From: Thereva unica
Taxonomy: Eukaryota > Arthropoda > Insecta > Diptera > Therevidae
DNA length: 64,000 bases
Assembly (NCBI GenBank): GCA_949987705.1
Contig: OX465281.1
Location: forward strand, 85,898,543-85,962,542
Direction of reading: 5' to 3'
Part shown: piece after piece, positions 1-8,975 of the stretch
Layout: the number at the start of each line of letters is the position of its first letter
How positions within the stretch are numbered: position 1 is the stretch's first letter
Notes under the pieces: model-generated
Told to the model about the DNA's origin: nothing
Database searches by the model: none
Seen by the model: only the letters and a program-made list of their open reading frames with translations
Position numbers and translations under genes: made by a program

Positions 1-19
1 TGTTAAAGCTTCCACCACT

Positions 20-3000
20 ATGAGCTGCGAATATATTAAGCATGGTGTTAATGATGGTGAAGTGATAAGTGACATTAAATATTTCCACACCAAAGCTACA
101 CCCATTGGGAGCACCGATGATAAACAAGAATGGTTTACGAAATACGTACAGGAGGACATATTGACCCAACTCGAGGAGTTCCAGGAGAAAGATAGCGGCT
201 GGGCATTACATATGATCGTAAATTTAATGGTACACATAAACAAATACGAGCCATTAAGAGGATCATCTTATATAAAATTGCCCCAAAGCATTGCAGCAAA
301 GCAGGCATGCATAAATGTGAAGAATAGCGATAATGCATGTTTTGCGTGGGCAGTGGTCTCTGCATTGTACCCAGTAGATAGGCGAAATAACGCTTGTAGA
401 ATATCAAAGTACCCCCACTACAACAACGTACTGAACTTGAGCGGCATCACTTTTCCCGTTACGCTTAATCAAATAAAAACATTTGAAATAAACAATGGAT
501 TATCGATAAATGTTTTCATACTAGAAAAGGAGAAGACAAATGAATACATGACGGTGCCAGCTTACTTAACGAAGAAGAAATTAGATAAACATATTAACCT
601 GCTCATGATACAATCAAATTATGGCAGCAGTGAGGATGACCATGGTGATAGTGATATTGTTTACCATTTTTGCTGGATTAAAGATTTATCGCGTTTGGTG
701 AGCAGGCAGACATCTAAAAATAACCGCAAAAAATATATCTGCGATAGATGTTTATTTTATTTCAATACTGAAGAAAAACTCGCAGCCCACGTGCCAGAAT
801 GTGAAAAGGTGAATGACTGCAGAATTGCTTTTCACAAGGAAAAATACATAACATTTAAAAATTATAATTACAAGAATCCAGTACCATTTACAGTTTATGC
901 GGATTTGGAATCGATATTAATACCAATTGCCGATGATGATGGCGATAAAACAAGGGAAATTCAAAGACATGAAGTTCATAGCATCGGATTATATTTTCAC
1001 TGCTACTATGATGAGTCATTATCATTCTACCGATCTAATCGAGGAAAAACCTGCCTTCAGTGGTTTACATTACAACTGCAGGAAATCGCAACTATAGCTG
1101 AGGAGAAAATAAAGGATATAAAACCACTAGCACCGTTATCAGCACAGGAAAAATATATTCAACTGAACCAAGCATGCTGTCATATATGCGAGAAACCATT
1201 TGGCCTTGATGAAACCAGAGTTAGAGATCACTGTCACCTTACAGGCAAATACCGTGGACCTGCACACAACAGATGCAACATCAATTATAATGATTGCTGC
1301 AACATCCCAGTCATTTTCCACAATTTATCAGGATATGACGCGCATTTCATAATCAAAGATATAGCACTAACGATACCAGGAAGAGTGGATCTTTTGCCGT
1401 TGAATAAAGAGCGATACATTTCATTTACTAAACATATTGAAAATAGCTGCATCAAGCTGAGATTCATTGACTCCTACAGATTTATGGATGAATCTCTGGA
1501 TAAATTAGCGGGATTGCTGCCCAGAGATAAATTAAAAATAACGAAAGCTCAATGGCAAGACTTGGATGATGAAAGCTTCAACCTTCTCACGCGCAAAGGA
1601 GTTTTTCCATATGACTACATCGATGGATGGGATAAATTGGAGTGTAATAGCTTACCTAGCATGGAGCAGTTTTACAATAACATGATTGATGAGCCGATAA
1701 CTGAAAATGATTATGAGCATGCGCAAAAAGTGTGGGAAAAATTTAGCATTAAAAGCCTGGGAGAGTATTCGGATTTGTATTTGAAAACTGATGTTCTTCT
1801 GCTAGCGGATATTTTTACAAATTTTAGAGCTATGGCACTCGAGACTTATAAACTTGATCCTGCACACGTCTTCACACTACCTGGATATACATGGGCTGCG
1901 ATGCTGTATTACACTGGAGTGCGCTTGGAAAGGATAATGGATGTTGACATTCTCTTATTTATTGAAAAATCATGCCGAGGTGGAATTAGTCAATGCTGCT
2001 GCAGATATAGTGAAGCCAATAATAAATATATGGAGGACTTTAAACCAGATGATGAAATAAAATATCTAATGTACTACGATGTGAATAATTTATATGGATG
2101 GGCCATGTCCCAACATCTTCCAACCGGAAATTTTAAATGGGTTGATAATGTTGACATTATGAATGTTGATGATAATTCACCGATCGGCTACATGTTGGAG
2201 GTGGATCTTGAATACCCGCAGGAGCTGCATAATTTGCATAAAGATTTTCCATTTTGTCCAACGCATTCAACGCCGCCAGGATCAAAACAAGGTAAACTTT
2301 TAACCACTTTATACACCAAAGAAAAATATGTTGTACATTACCGCAACCTAAAGCAATGCTTATCACATGGATTAATACTTAAGAAAATTCATCGCATTCT
2401 GCAGTTCGATCAATCACCATGGCTTAAACCATACGTGGATTTGAATACAAATAAAAGAAAACAAGCCAAAAATGCCTACGAGAAGAACCAATACAAGAAA
2501 ATAATTAATGCTGTTTTCGGAAAAACGATGGAAAATGTGCGAAAATACTCGAATATAAAACTGTGTACCCAGTGGGAGGGGCGGTATGGCGCTAGAAACC
2601 TCATTGCAGCACCGAATTTCCATAGTCGCACAATATTTAATGAAAATTTAGTAGCAGTTGAATTAAGAAAGCTGGCTGTAAAATTTGATAAGCCATTATA
2701 TATTGGTATGGCAATTCTCGATATTTCTAAAATAGCACTATACGAATTTCATTATGATTTTATGCTAAAAGAGTTGGATGCTGATAAATGCAAAATAATG
2801 TACATGGATACGGATTCATTAGTGTATGAAATAAAAAATGCTGATATATACGATATAATGAAAAGAAATATAGATAAATTTGATACTAGTGATTATCCAA
2901 TAAATAACCAGTATAATATGCCGCAAGCAAATAAAAAAGTTCCTGGATTGATGAAAGATGAATTAAGTGGTAGAATAATGACAATGTTTGTTGGCTTACG

Positions 3001-3313
3001 CTCGAAAATGTACGCTCTTAAAATAGATGGTGTTGATGTGGTGAAAAAAGCAAAAGGAGTGAAGAAAAACGTTGTGGCGAAAACCTTGCAGATTAGCGAT
3101 TACATTGAATGTTTGCAAAATTCAAAGAGCAAGATAGCCGAGCAAAAAAGCATTCGTTCCTATAACCATAAAGTGTACACTTTAAACCAAGCAAAGATCG
3201 CTTTAAACCCAGAGGATGATAAACGCGGCATTATGGACAACGGGATCGACACACTGCCGTGGGGACATTTTTCAACGCAGCAGCAGCAGCAAGAAGATAT
3301 GGATGTAGAATAA
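20..3313 (+). CDS. Polinton protein-primed DNA polymerase type B (pPolB)
   Basis: 1097 residues, fully open. Exonuclease motifs: YADLES (D295, E297), NLSGYD (N435, D440) and YxxxD at 587-591. Polymerase motif A YYDVNNLYGWAM (685-696), motif B YKKIINAVFGK (825-835) and motif C DTDS (930-933) all keep their acidic residues. Two zinc-binding segments lie inside the N-terminal half: CDRC...H...C at 241-261, and a Cys/His cluster at 387-420 (CHIC, DHCH, GPAH, C) resembling endonuclease VII/HNH proteins. The family replicates linear element DNA from a terminal protein. The ATG at 20 may be internal, since the upstream DNA is missing. The stop codon lies inside an AATAAA polyadenylation signal. Transcription converges on the minus-strand capsid block. 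Confidence 0.95.
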   Translation: MSCEYIKHGVNDGEVISDIKYFHTKATPIGSTDDKQEWFTKYVQEDILTQLEEFQEKDSGWALHMIVNLMVHINKYEPLRGSSYIKLPQSIAAKQACINVKNSDNACFAWAVVSALYPVDRRNNACRISKYPHYNNVLNLSGITFPVTLNQIKTFEINNGLSINVFILEKEKTNEYMTVPAYLTKKKLDKHINLLMIQSNYGSSEDDHGDSDIVYHFCWIKDLSRLVSRQTSKNNRKKYICDRCLFYFNTEEKLAAHVPECEKVNDCRIAFHKEKYITFKNYNYKNPVPFTVYADLESILIPIADDDGDKTREIQRHEVHSIGLYFHCYYDESLSFYRSNRGKTCLQWFTLQLQEIATIAEEKIKDIKPLAPLSAQEKYIQLNQACCHICEKPFGLDETRVRDHCHLTGKYRGPAHNRCNINYNDCCNIPVIFHNLSGYDAHFIIKDIALTIPGRVDLLPLNKERYISFTKHIENSCIKLRFIDSYRFMDESLDKLAGLLPRDKLKITKAQWQDLDDESFNLLTRKGVFPYDYIDGWDKLECNSLPSMEQFYNNMIDEPITENDYEHAQKVWEKFSIKSLGEYSDLYLKTDVLLLADIFTNFRAMALETYKLDPAHVFTLPGYTWAAMLYYTGVRLERIMDVDILLFIEKSCRGGISQCCCRYSEANNKYMEDFKPDDEIKYLMYYDVNNLYGWAMSQHLPTGNFKWVDNVDIMNVDDNSPIGYMLEVDLEYPQELHNLHKDFPFCPTHSTPPGSKQGKLLTTLYTKEKYVVHYRNLKQCLSHGLILKKIHRILQFDQSPWLKPYVDLNTNKRKQAKNAYEKNQYKKIINAVFGKTMENVRKYSNIKLCTQWEGRYGARNLIAAPNFHSRTIFNENLVAVELRKLAVKFDKPLYIGMAILDISKIALYEFHYDFMLKELDADKCKIMYMDTDSLVYEIKNADIYDIMKRNIDKFDTSDYPINNQYNMPQANKKVPGLMKDELSGRIMTMFVGLRSKMYALKIDGVDVVKKAKGVKKNVVAKTLQISDYIECLQNSKSKIAEQKSIRSYNHKVYTLNQAKIALNPEDDKRGIMDNGIDTLPWGHFSTQQQQQEDMDVE

Positions 3314-3365
3314 AAACACATGTGCAATATGTAAATAGTATGAATAAAAGAACATTTATAACGTT

Positions 3366-3839
3366 TTATAAACAATTTGTTTTATTTAAAAAATCCCTTA
3401 TTACAAAAACATTTTTCAGAGCACATCGGCCTTGGTTTATTATGCAAGATAAGATATTTGATGTTGTTGTTGTTGTTGGTAGATTGGGGCAGCCTTCCTC
3501 TTCCACATCATATATGGTTAGTTCCTCTACAAATATTTCCTGAATCCATTGCCTCTTTTCAGCTCCTTTAATGTAGATTATTTTATCATGCAGCAGATTT
3601 CTAATTGAATATAGTTTGCAGTAGGGAATGTATCCATCAATCCATCTGAATCCATGATGATTGCGTCTGAGCCATTCAACTTGCTTCTTTTCAGGTTGAG
3701 TTAGATGTTTATGATGAAATGGTGGCTGGAAGATGTAGTGTTGCACTTGATTCTCACAATTTAAAATGGCCAATTCTTTGAAAATAAACTGGTTGTTTTG
3801 TAATTTGAATCCTTGAATGTCGATGATAATGGCATCCAT
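3366..3839 (-). CDS. Conserved Polinton protein of unknown function, 157 aa
   Basis: Start chosen at the ATG 3839-3837, one base after the stop of the preceding capsid-type gene (stop, one A, ATG), so the two are almost joined. The first in-frame codon upstream is a TTG, which I do not accept as a eukaryotic start. The N-terminus (MDAIIIDIQGF) and a following KELA segment have the beta-strand-Asp pattern of RNase H-like or DEDD-exonuclease folds, but I cannot place a complete active site. The C-terminal part contains a threonine run. No secretion or membrane signal is seen. It is the last gene of the minus-strand block and runs convergently toward the polymerase. Function unknown; the nuclease-fold idea is inference only. 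Confidence 0.65.
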   Translation of the reverse strand: MDAIIIDIQGFKLQNNQFIFKELAILNCENQVQHYIFQPPFHHKHLTQPEKKQVEWLRRNHHGFRWIDGYIPYCKLYSIRNLLHDKIIYIKGAEKRQWIQEIFVEELTIYDVEEEGCPNLPTTTTTSNILSCIINQGRCALKNVFVIRDFLNKTNCL

Positions 3840-3840
3840 T

Positions 3841-5038
3841 TCAAGCAATTTTCCTGACTTCGTTGGTTAGAGGTGTATATTCCACAATTCGATCATGCAG
3901 CAATAAACAGTATGCTGTTGTGTTGGTGGGGACGTTTTCCGATGTCTTGAATTCCAACCTTATATCCACAGGGCCTGTTTTGATGGTTTCGTTTTGCCGG
4001 GAGCAATCAATGACTGAGATCGGAGCATCACGCATAAACTCTTCCCTTGAGAGTAGCGGCTGCAACTGGCGCCCATAGTATGAAGTTTGGAATTTTGTAT
4101 ACATCATAGAGGAGAGCATATTTATCGGCATCAAATTTCAGGTTCAAATCATCATATGGGTATGATTCCGAATTCAAGTGTACTTTAACATCTGTCAGCT
4201 TGCAGTGGTCAAATTTGCTAGCATCCTTCGTTTTATCATTTTTACGATTTGTTTGGAGAGCTAGTACAACATATCGAGGCTTTTCCAATTGTGCTGATGT
4301 TTTGACCGACCACGTGTGATGAGTTGTTGCTGGCAGCGTGGGGTACTCATATATATCCCAGCTCCTGAATGGTATTTGAATTTCACGGCCGCTTTCAATG
4401 ATCTTATATAAACCAATTTTCTCATGGTCGGCAACATTAACATGGGGGATGCGCCACTGAAGTTTCGATATTGAAATATTTACATCGTCTGCCGGTGATA
4501 TGACTGCATCTTCATCCATCCTGCTTCGTATTAATATGAGTTCATGTTTAGCATTGGCGATAATTTTCTTGTAATCTTCAGCAAAGCCTAGCAATGTTTT
4601 TAGAGGGATGCAGAAATTAAAGAATCCATTGGCGGAGGCAATTGATTTATCCGGTGACCAGCTAGCGTTGTATAACATGCAGCTCTCATTTTGGTTTAAT
4701 GAAATGTAATTTTTTAGTGTTGCTGCTATTCCAAGATTTCGAGTTCTATCAATTTCAACTCCGTTGATTTCATAGCGAATTTCCTCAAAGAGAAATGCTA
4801 CAGCATTATTTACTAGCCTCGCTGTGGTTGATATTGCTCCATCAGGTTTAGTTACTGTTCCCTCAATATATATGAAACTTTCTGCGGGCAGGATGTACAG
4901 GTCTTGGTTTTGCACTGGAATGCGAATTTCATCGCTATTTTTGAATGATGAGGTGAATGATGAATAGGTGTGGTAGTCAATTTTTGTTATGCTATTATCA
5001 TGGCTCGTGCCTGCAGTAATGTCCAAGATGTTGCTCAT
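3841..5038 (-). pseudogene. Polinton major-capsid-type protein gene, frameshifted
   Basis: A 336-codon frame starts at ATG 5038 and ends at 4028. A second frame, open from 4134 to 3841, continues what looks like the same protein: its stop lies one base before the next gene and its Ser/Thr-rich beta-type sequence fits a capsid C-terminus. The two frames overlap, so a small indel around 4090-4120 has broken the gene. The product is beta-rich, without membrane or signal segments. Position in the Polinton structural block and overall character match the jelly-roll major capsid protein of these elements, though I could not test the fold. Alternative: another structural component. Confidence 0.6.
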
Positions 5039-5189
5039 TGCTTCAAATTTAATCCTATTGATTTTAGAAATTGTATATTATCTGCTCTCAGTTGACGTCT
5101 TGTTCGCTTCAAGGTCGCCGGTTGACTAATGTTTTCTGTGAAGGGCATCCTATATATATGCTTATTACTGTTGCTGCCATCGTAGATTA

Positions 5190-5876
5190 TCATTTTGCAG
5201 GCTTTAAATGTAGTCTGATTGTTATCGTTTCACCTCGAAAATTTATTAAATCTCCGTCCTGATCGATGAGCTTTAGTGTGAGTGAACCTACACGTTTGAC
5301 GTTCACAGGTAAATAGATTACATTCGCGGGAACCTCTACTATTTTATAGCCTGGTCCCACAGTTGGAGCAAATTCATGCAGCATATGCACATGTTTATTG
5401 TTGATGTATGAGCCTGATATAATGTTACATTCAATCCGTATAGTATTAACTTTTATAATATTGACTGGTAGATCTGATGTGTGTAATATATTAGCATCCA
5501 ATACACGTTTTCCAAATCCCAACAGCGGGGCGATCGATCGCTATTTCTCAAAATGTATAACTTCAGCGGCTTTTATTTCACTCTTCAAGGTATTATTGTT
5601 TGCTCTTATTAACACTGCTGCCTTGCTGCTGCCGCTCTTATTTAAACTTTGCTGCACTGTAGTTGCTATGTCATCAATCTCGTATGATCCAACAGGTATT
5701 TCGATACGCGTATCCCCCACATGCATTAAATTGTTGCTCTCATCAATATTTGGTATAGAATTATATGTTTGAAAATCGATCAATCCGCAAACGTAGTCTC
5801 CAGCTAATTCCAACGGAGGAAAGTATTCAGCGGTGAGCACTGATGTATTGCCAGTAAGAGAGAGTGTTATCGACAT
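5190..5876 (-). pseudogene. Polinton minor capsid / penton-type protein gene with internal stop
   Basis: Two open segments (5876-5541 and 5522-5190) are in the same frame and separated only by one TAG at 5543-5541, followed by seven sense codons before the next ATG. This is one gene of about 229 codons with a single nonsense codon. The first half has GLIDFQTYNSIPNI and a predicted beta-rich N-terminus. The second half ends in a beta-rich segment with IRLHLKPAK. It lies between the major-capsid-type gene and the protease, where insect Polintons carry a single-jelly-roll minor capsid protein; that assignment rests on position and character. Start at ATG 5876. Confidence 0.6.
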
Positions 5877-5922
5877 GGCTACTTGTAATGAACTGCATAT
5901 GCTTACACTTGAAGGTCTTTAT

Positions 5923-6276
5923 TTATACATTATGTAAGAATTCTAAGCACAAGTGTCCGCAAATCACTGAGTTGAAATTTTGATGAGCTGTATAGTTGTA
6001 TGTGACTGCATCACCCAAATAATTTACCACTTCCCGCGGTGGCTGCAGATTTCCAAAACTGTCAAAGTAATTTATGATATTTCCATTCTTCCTGTACGCT
6101 ACCCAATGCGTTCCAGGTCCTGATGAAACATCTAGATTTATAATTCCGCTCTCATTTTTCCATGGTTTTCTAGGCAATTGATCGCGCATAAAGACTCCTC
6201 TAAAGTGGGCGATGTGCTGTGTATATTTACGCAGATCATTTTCATTGAGTGCTCTTTTGGGTAGCGACTTTAGTAG
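5923..6276 (-). CDS. Adenovirus-type cysteine protease (PRO) of the Polinton
   Basis: From the ATG at 6189 there are 88 codons carrying the C5/Ulp1-like catalytic set: His28 in GPGTHWVAY, Asp43 in YFDSFG, a Gln near 70 and Cys77 in ICGHLC. The same frame stays open upstream to 6276, and those about 29 codons (including ALNENDLRKY and HFRGVF) look like real protease N-terminus. The full protein therefore probably does not start at 6189. It overlaps the end of the PLA2-like gene in the -1 frame at a slippery heptamer, so expression as a frameshift fusion is possible; an indel in an A-run is the simpler alternative. The family cleaves virion precursors during assembly. Confidence 0.85.
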   Translation of the reverse strand, partial: LLKSLPKRALNENDLRKYTQHIAHFRGVFMRDQLPRKPWKNESGIINLDVSSGPGTHWVAYRKNGNIINYFDSFGNLQPPREVVNYLGDAVTYNYTAHQNFNSVICGHLCLEFLHNV

Positions 6277-7106
6277 TTTTTTGGATGGGGGTTGAGGAAA
6301 AGTCCCAGTCCTTTCCTGTATGGCTTTAGAAATAATCCTTGACCATGTTTTCCTAGTGCTATAGCTTCCATTGACTCATTATGACGCTTTGCTTCCTGTA
6401 GCTCTTGACGTGCGCTGCTTGCAGCGTTTACAGCTTTGGCTATGCCTGCGGCACCTCCAGATAGCGCTCCAACGGCTGAAAGACCTGCAAAAAGTGGGAC
6501 GAGGAACGGTAAAACACCTCCTACTTTAGGCACTGGTATCACCCTAGGCGTCGTGTATGATTTTTTATTTCCTTTGATAATATTCTTTGCTGCAGTTAGG
6601 GCAATTTTAGTAGCTTCCAACAGGTCTTTTGGCTTTTTCAGGTTTAAAATTTTCCGGGCATTGCGTACAGCTTCACGAAATGATGGACGCAACTTATTCT
6701 TCTTCTTCTTCGAGCAGGTAATTTTTGCCTTGGCACCCATTCCAAATTTGATTTTGGCTTTCATGGCGTTTGTTATTAATAGCGCGTTAGCACGTTCTGC
6801 AAAGCTTGCGTCTCTAGATGTTACTCGTTGCCAGGCTTTTTCTTCTAAAATACGGTCAGCTATATGCCGATCGCTCAAGTCCTTATGATCGCGATATGCA
6901 ATATCATGCTGCTTGCAGGCTGCATCGAGTGGGTTGATCCCTGGATCGCCGCGTGCTAGTCTTTTAGCCAACTTTGTTCCTGGACCACAGTACTGATATC
7001 CTGGGAGATGAAGCTCAAGTGGCAATTTATTTATAAGAGAGTTTAATAGACCTCTCCCCTCGGTAGCTTTTCGATGAATGATGCGCTTCTCACTATGGTC
7101 AATCAT
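6270..7106 (-). CDS. PLA2-like minor virion protein
   Basis: 278 codons from ATG 7106. The open frame continues upstream to 7385, but that part is antisense to the ATPase gene, so I reject it. Residues 35-71 form a parvovirus-type phospholipase A2 domain: calcium loop YQYCGPGTKL and the catalytic pair in CKQHDIAY (His67, Asp68). Lysine-rich sequence follows (CSKKKKNK, 131-138). Then comes a Gly/Ala-rich hydrophobic stretch at 197-228, like membrane-active minor virion proteins of adenovirus type, and a repeated GLFLxPxxKG-like tail. In related viruses such domains breach endosomal membranes; a similar role here is inference. Divergently transcribed from the ATPase across 76 bp. Confidence 0.82.
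   Translation of the reverse strand: MIDHSEKRIIHRKATEGRGLLNSLINKLPLELHLPGYQYCGPGTKLAKRLARGDPGINPLDAACKQHDIAYRDHKDLSDRHIADRILEEKAWQRVTSRDASFAERANALLITNAMKAKIKFGMGAKAKITCSKKKKNKLRPSFREAVRNARKILNLKKPKDLLEATKIALTAAKNIIKGNKKSYTTPRVIPVPKVGGVLPFLVPLFAGLSAVGALSGGAAGIAKAVNAASSARQELQEAKRHNESMEAIALGKHGQGLFLKPYRKGLGLFLNPHPKNY
6276..6282 (-). promoter_or_regulatory. Candidate -1 ribosomal frameshift heptamer A_AAA_AAC
   Basis: On the minus strand the PLA2-like frame reads CCA AAA AAC TAC then stop. The seven bases 6282-6276 are A AAA AAC in exactly the phase required for a -1 shift. After a shift the ribosome would enter the protease frame, which is open from there. No clear downstream stem-loop was found by eye. 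Confidence 0.4.
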
Positions 7107-7139
7107 TTTTATAGCTTTACAGCAAGACTGATAAAAATC

Positions 7140-7147
7140 TATAAAAG
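7140..7147 (+). promoter_or_regulatory. TATA box of the ATPase gene
   Basis: TATAAAAG, 36 bases upstream of the ATG at 7183 and inside the short divergent spacer shared with the PLA2-like gene. Confidence 0.5.
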
Positions 7148-7182
7148 TACCGGTATTTATAGGGATTGTGCTAGTGTTCAAC

Positions 7183-7869
7183 ATGAAGTTTATCAAACAA
7201 CAAGCATGCCTACCAGTTAGAAATACTGATGTGGAAATTACAAGTGCAATGAAGAAGAAGCATGGAGTGCTGCTACCAAACAGTATAAGAGGAATTATTG
7301 TTGGGCCATCGAATTGCGGCAAAACAAATGTAATGCTAAGTTTACTGGAGCATCCTAATGGGCTACGATTCGAGAATATATACATTTACTCAAAGTCACT
7401 AAATCAACCGAAATATGAATATTTAGGAAAAGTTGTAGCTCGAATATCAGGCCTGGGCTATTATACGTTTTCTAACAACTATGATGTCATACCACCAGAG
7501 GAAGCAAAGCCAAACTCAATTTTCATCTTTGATGACGTAGCATGCGATAAACAAAATAATATTAGAGCCTACTTTTGTATGGGGAGGCATAACGGCATTG
7601 ACAGCTTTTACCTCTGTCAGACATATACTCATATACCAAAACATCTAATCCGCGATAATGCAAACTTTCTTATTATATTTAAACAAGATGATTTGAACCT
7701 GAAGCATGTATACAATGATCATGTAAATAGTGATATGGAATTTGCAAAGTTCAGAAAAGCGTGTGCCAACTGTTGGAAAGACAAATATGGATTCTTAGTA
7801 ATTGATAAGGATAGCCCCATGGATAAAGGTCGATATCGAAAAGGCTTTGATGCTTTCATGAGCCTATAA
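7183..7869 (+). CDS. A32-like DNA-packaging ATPase of the Polinton
   Basis: 228 residues from the first ATG; an in-frame GTG at 7168 is ignored as a non-eukaryotic start. Walker A GPSNCGKT (41-48) follows a hydrophobic strand. Walker B is IFIFDD (113-118). A third conserved segment CQTYTHIPKHLIRDN (145-159) is typical of poxvirus A32-type packaging ATPases of the FtsK/HerA superfamily. These enzymes pump element DNA into preformed capsids. The gene is intact and opens the plus-strand group that continues with the unknown protein, the fibre-type protein and integrase. Confidence 0.9.
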   Translation: MKFIKQQACLPVRNTDVEITSAMKKKHGVLLPNSIRGIIVGPSNCGKTNVMLSLLEHPNGLRFENIYIYSKSLNQPKYEYLGKVVARISGLGYYTFSNNYDVIPPEEAKPNSIFIFDDVACDKQNNIRAYFCMGRHNGIDSFYLCQTYTHIPKHLIRDNANFLIIFKQDDLNLKHVYNDHVNSDMEFAKFRKACANCWKDKYGFLVIDKDSPMDKGRYRKGFDAFMSL

Positions 7870-7889
7870 AGAAGCCAATCTAATCAGCT

Positions 7890-7990
7890 GGACAGGTCTA
7901 CCAGGTCTACCAGGTCTGTCTAGCTGGTCTGTCTGGCTGGTCTGTCTGGCTGGTCTGTGTGGCTGGTCTGTCTGTCTGGCTGGTCTGTAT
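7890..7990. repeat. Short tandem repeat (GGTCTGTCTGGCT-like units)
   Basis: About seven imperfect 9-13 bp units built on CAGGTCTACC and GGTCTGTCTGGCT lie between the ATPase stop and the next promoter. No open gene; it fills most of the intergenic space. Confidence 0.8.
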
Positions 7991-7995
7991 GGGTC

Positions 7996-8031
7996 TATAT
8001 AAGCGCTCATTAGCATAGCTGTATATCATTG
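7996..8031 (+). promoter_or_regulatory. TATA plus initiator core promoter
   Basis: TATATAAG at 7996-8003 and an arthropod-like initiator TCATTG at 8026-8031. The A of the initiator is 32 bases from the start of the TATA box, the expected spacing. The ATG follows at 8057. Confidence 0.55.
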
Positions 8032-8056
8032 TAGCTGTAACCGCCAGTGTAGCAAC

Positions 8057-8938
8057 ATGAATGAAAAATTGCTGAAGGATATTATAAAAACACGCGATGC
8101 TATACGAAGGAAGTATAAAGCTCTCAAGACTGGAAAAATTGAATCTGAAGCTCAATTAGAGGAAACCTTTAAACCAATAACCAGCACGCTGAAAAAGCTC
8201 ACAACACCAACAGCAGCAACAGTGAAGCTTGAACCAAAAGAAGAAAACGAAGAAATTAAACAAGAAGGGGATGAAGAAACATATACGCCCCCACCACGTA
8301 AATACTTAAAACTAGAGCCACATAGCATGAGTTATTCTGAGGAAGATGATGATGATGACCAGTTTGTCACACCTATAAAAGAACCGAAATTAGAGTCTGC
8401 AGACCAGATACTAAGCAAATATAAACAGCTACTTGAAAATGATAGCACTAGAATTGATAAAACGTATGGAGTGTACTATCATAACGATGTGTGGAATATT
8501 GGTAATTCGAGATTAAAAGTTGATAAAGAACACTTTCTTATAGGTGGCAAGCAATATAAGATAACTGAAGGTCTAGCTGAATTAATTTTTATGAAAAAGC
8601 CTCGAGGCTACTCCAAAGAAGACTTGTCAAATTATCAAGCCATTGTAAATGATACATGCGCCCACAGACGTGATTTTAAGGAAAACCGGCAAATAAAAGG
8701 AACAAATAGCTTCAAATATAAAAGCATAATAAAAAAGTTTATTCGCACTCCCCATATTGGAACGGGTATAATGCAAATTCCGAAGAAAAATATCGATTAC
8801 ATATATTGGGATGATCCTAACGAGCTAGTTGATAGGCTCCGCTTATTGATAGCATCGCAGCAAGCTGGGAATAATAGCCATAGTAATGAAATAGTGTCAA
8901 TCATTGAGGAGTTGCGAGAAGCTGACATTATAGTATAA
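8057..8938 (+). CDS. Conserved Polinton protein of unknown function (possible DUF8207 type), 293 aa
   Basis: Residues 1-60 are helical and basic. Residues 60-120 are a charged low-complexity linker, with an acidic run EEDDDDD near 95 and two KLEP-type segments resembling SUMO-site cores. The C-terminal domain from about 130 (YGVYYHNDVWNIGN...) looks folded and resembles a domain of unknown function common in insect Polinton proteins; I believe it is DUF8207 but could not search. No catalytic motif recognised. Clear TATA and initiator upstream. The stop codon overlaps the TATA box of the next gene. Could be a virion core or regulatory protein; function unknown. Confidence 0.75.
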   Translation: MNEKLLKDIIKTRDAIRRKYKALKTGKIESEAQLEETFKPITSTLKKLTTPTAATVKLEPKEENEEIKQEGDEETYTPPPRKYLKLEPHSMSYSEEDDDDDQFVTPIKEPKLESADQILSKYKQLLENDSTRIDKTYGVYYHNDVWNIGNSRLKVDKEHFLIGGKQYKITEGLAELIFMKKPRGYSKEDLSNYQAIVNDTCAHRRDFKENRQIKGTNSFKYKSIIKKFIRTPHIGTGIMQIPKKNIDYIYWDDPNELVDRLRLLIASQQAGNNSHSNEIVSIIEELREADIIV

Positions 8939-8941
8939 ATA
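8934..8941 (+). promoter_or_regulatory. TATA box overlapping a stop codon
   Basis: TATAAATA contains the TAA stop (8936-8938) of the upstream gene and lies 35 bases before the ATG of the fibre-type gene. Confidence 0.45.
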
Positions 8942-8975
8942 CTCCCACACATATAAAACTATTTACATTTCGGAA

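Noticed and set aside
7107..7385. N-terminal extension of the PLA2-like protein
   Set aside because: It is antisense to the well-supported ATPase gene; ATG 7106 is the better start.
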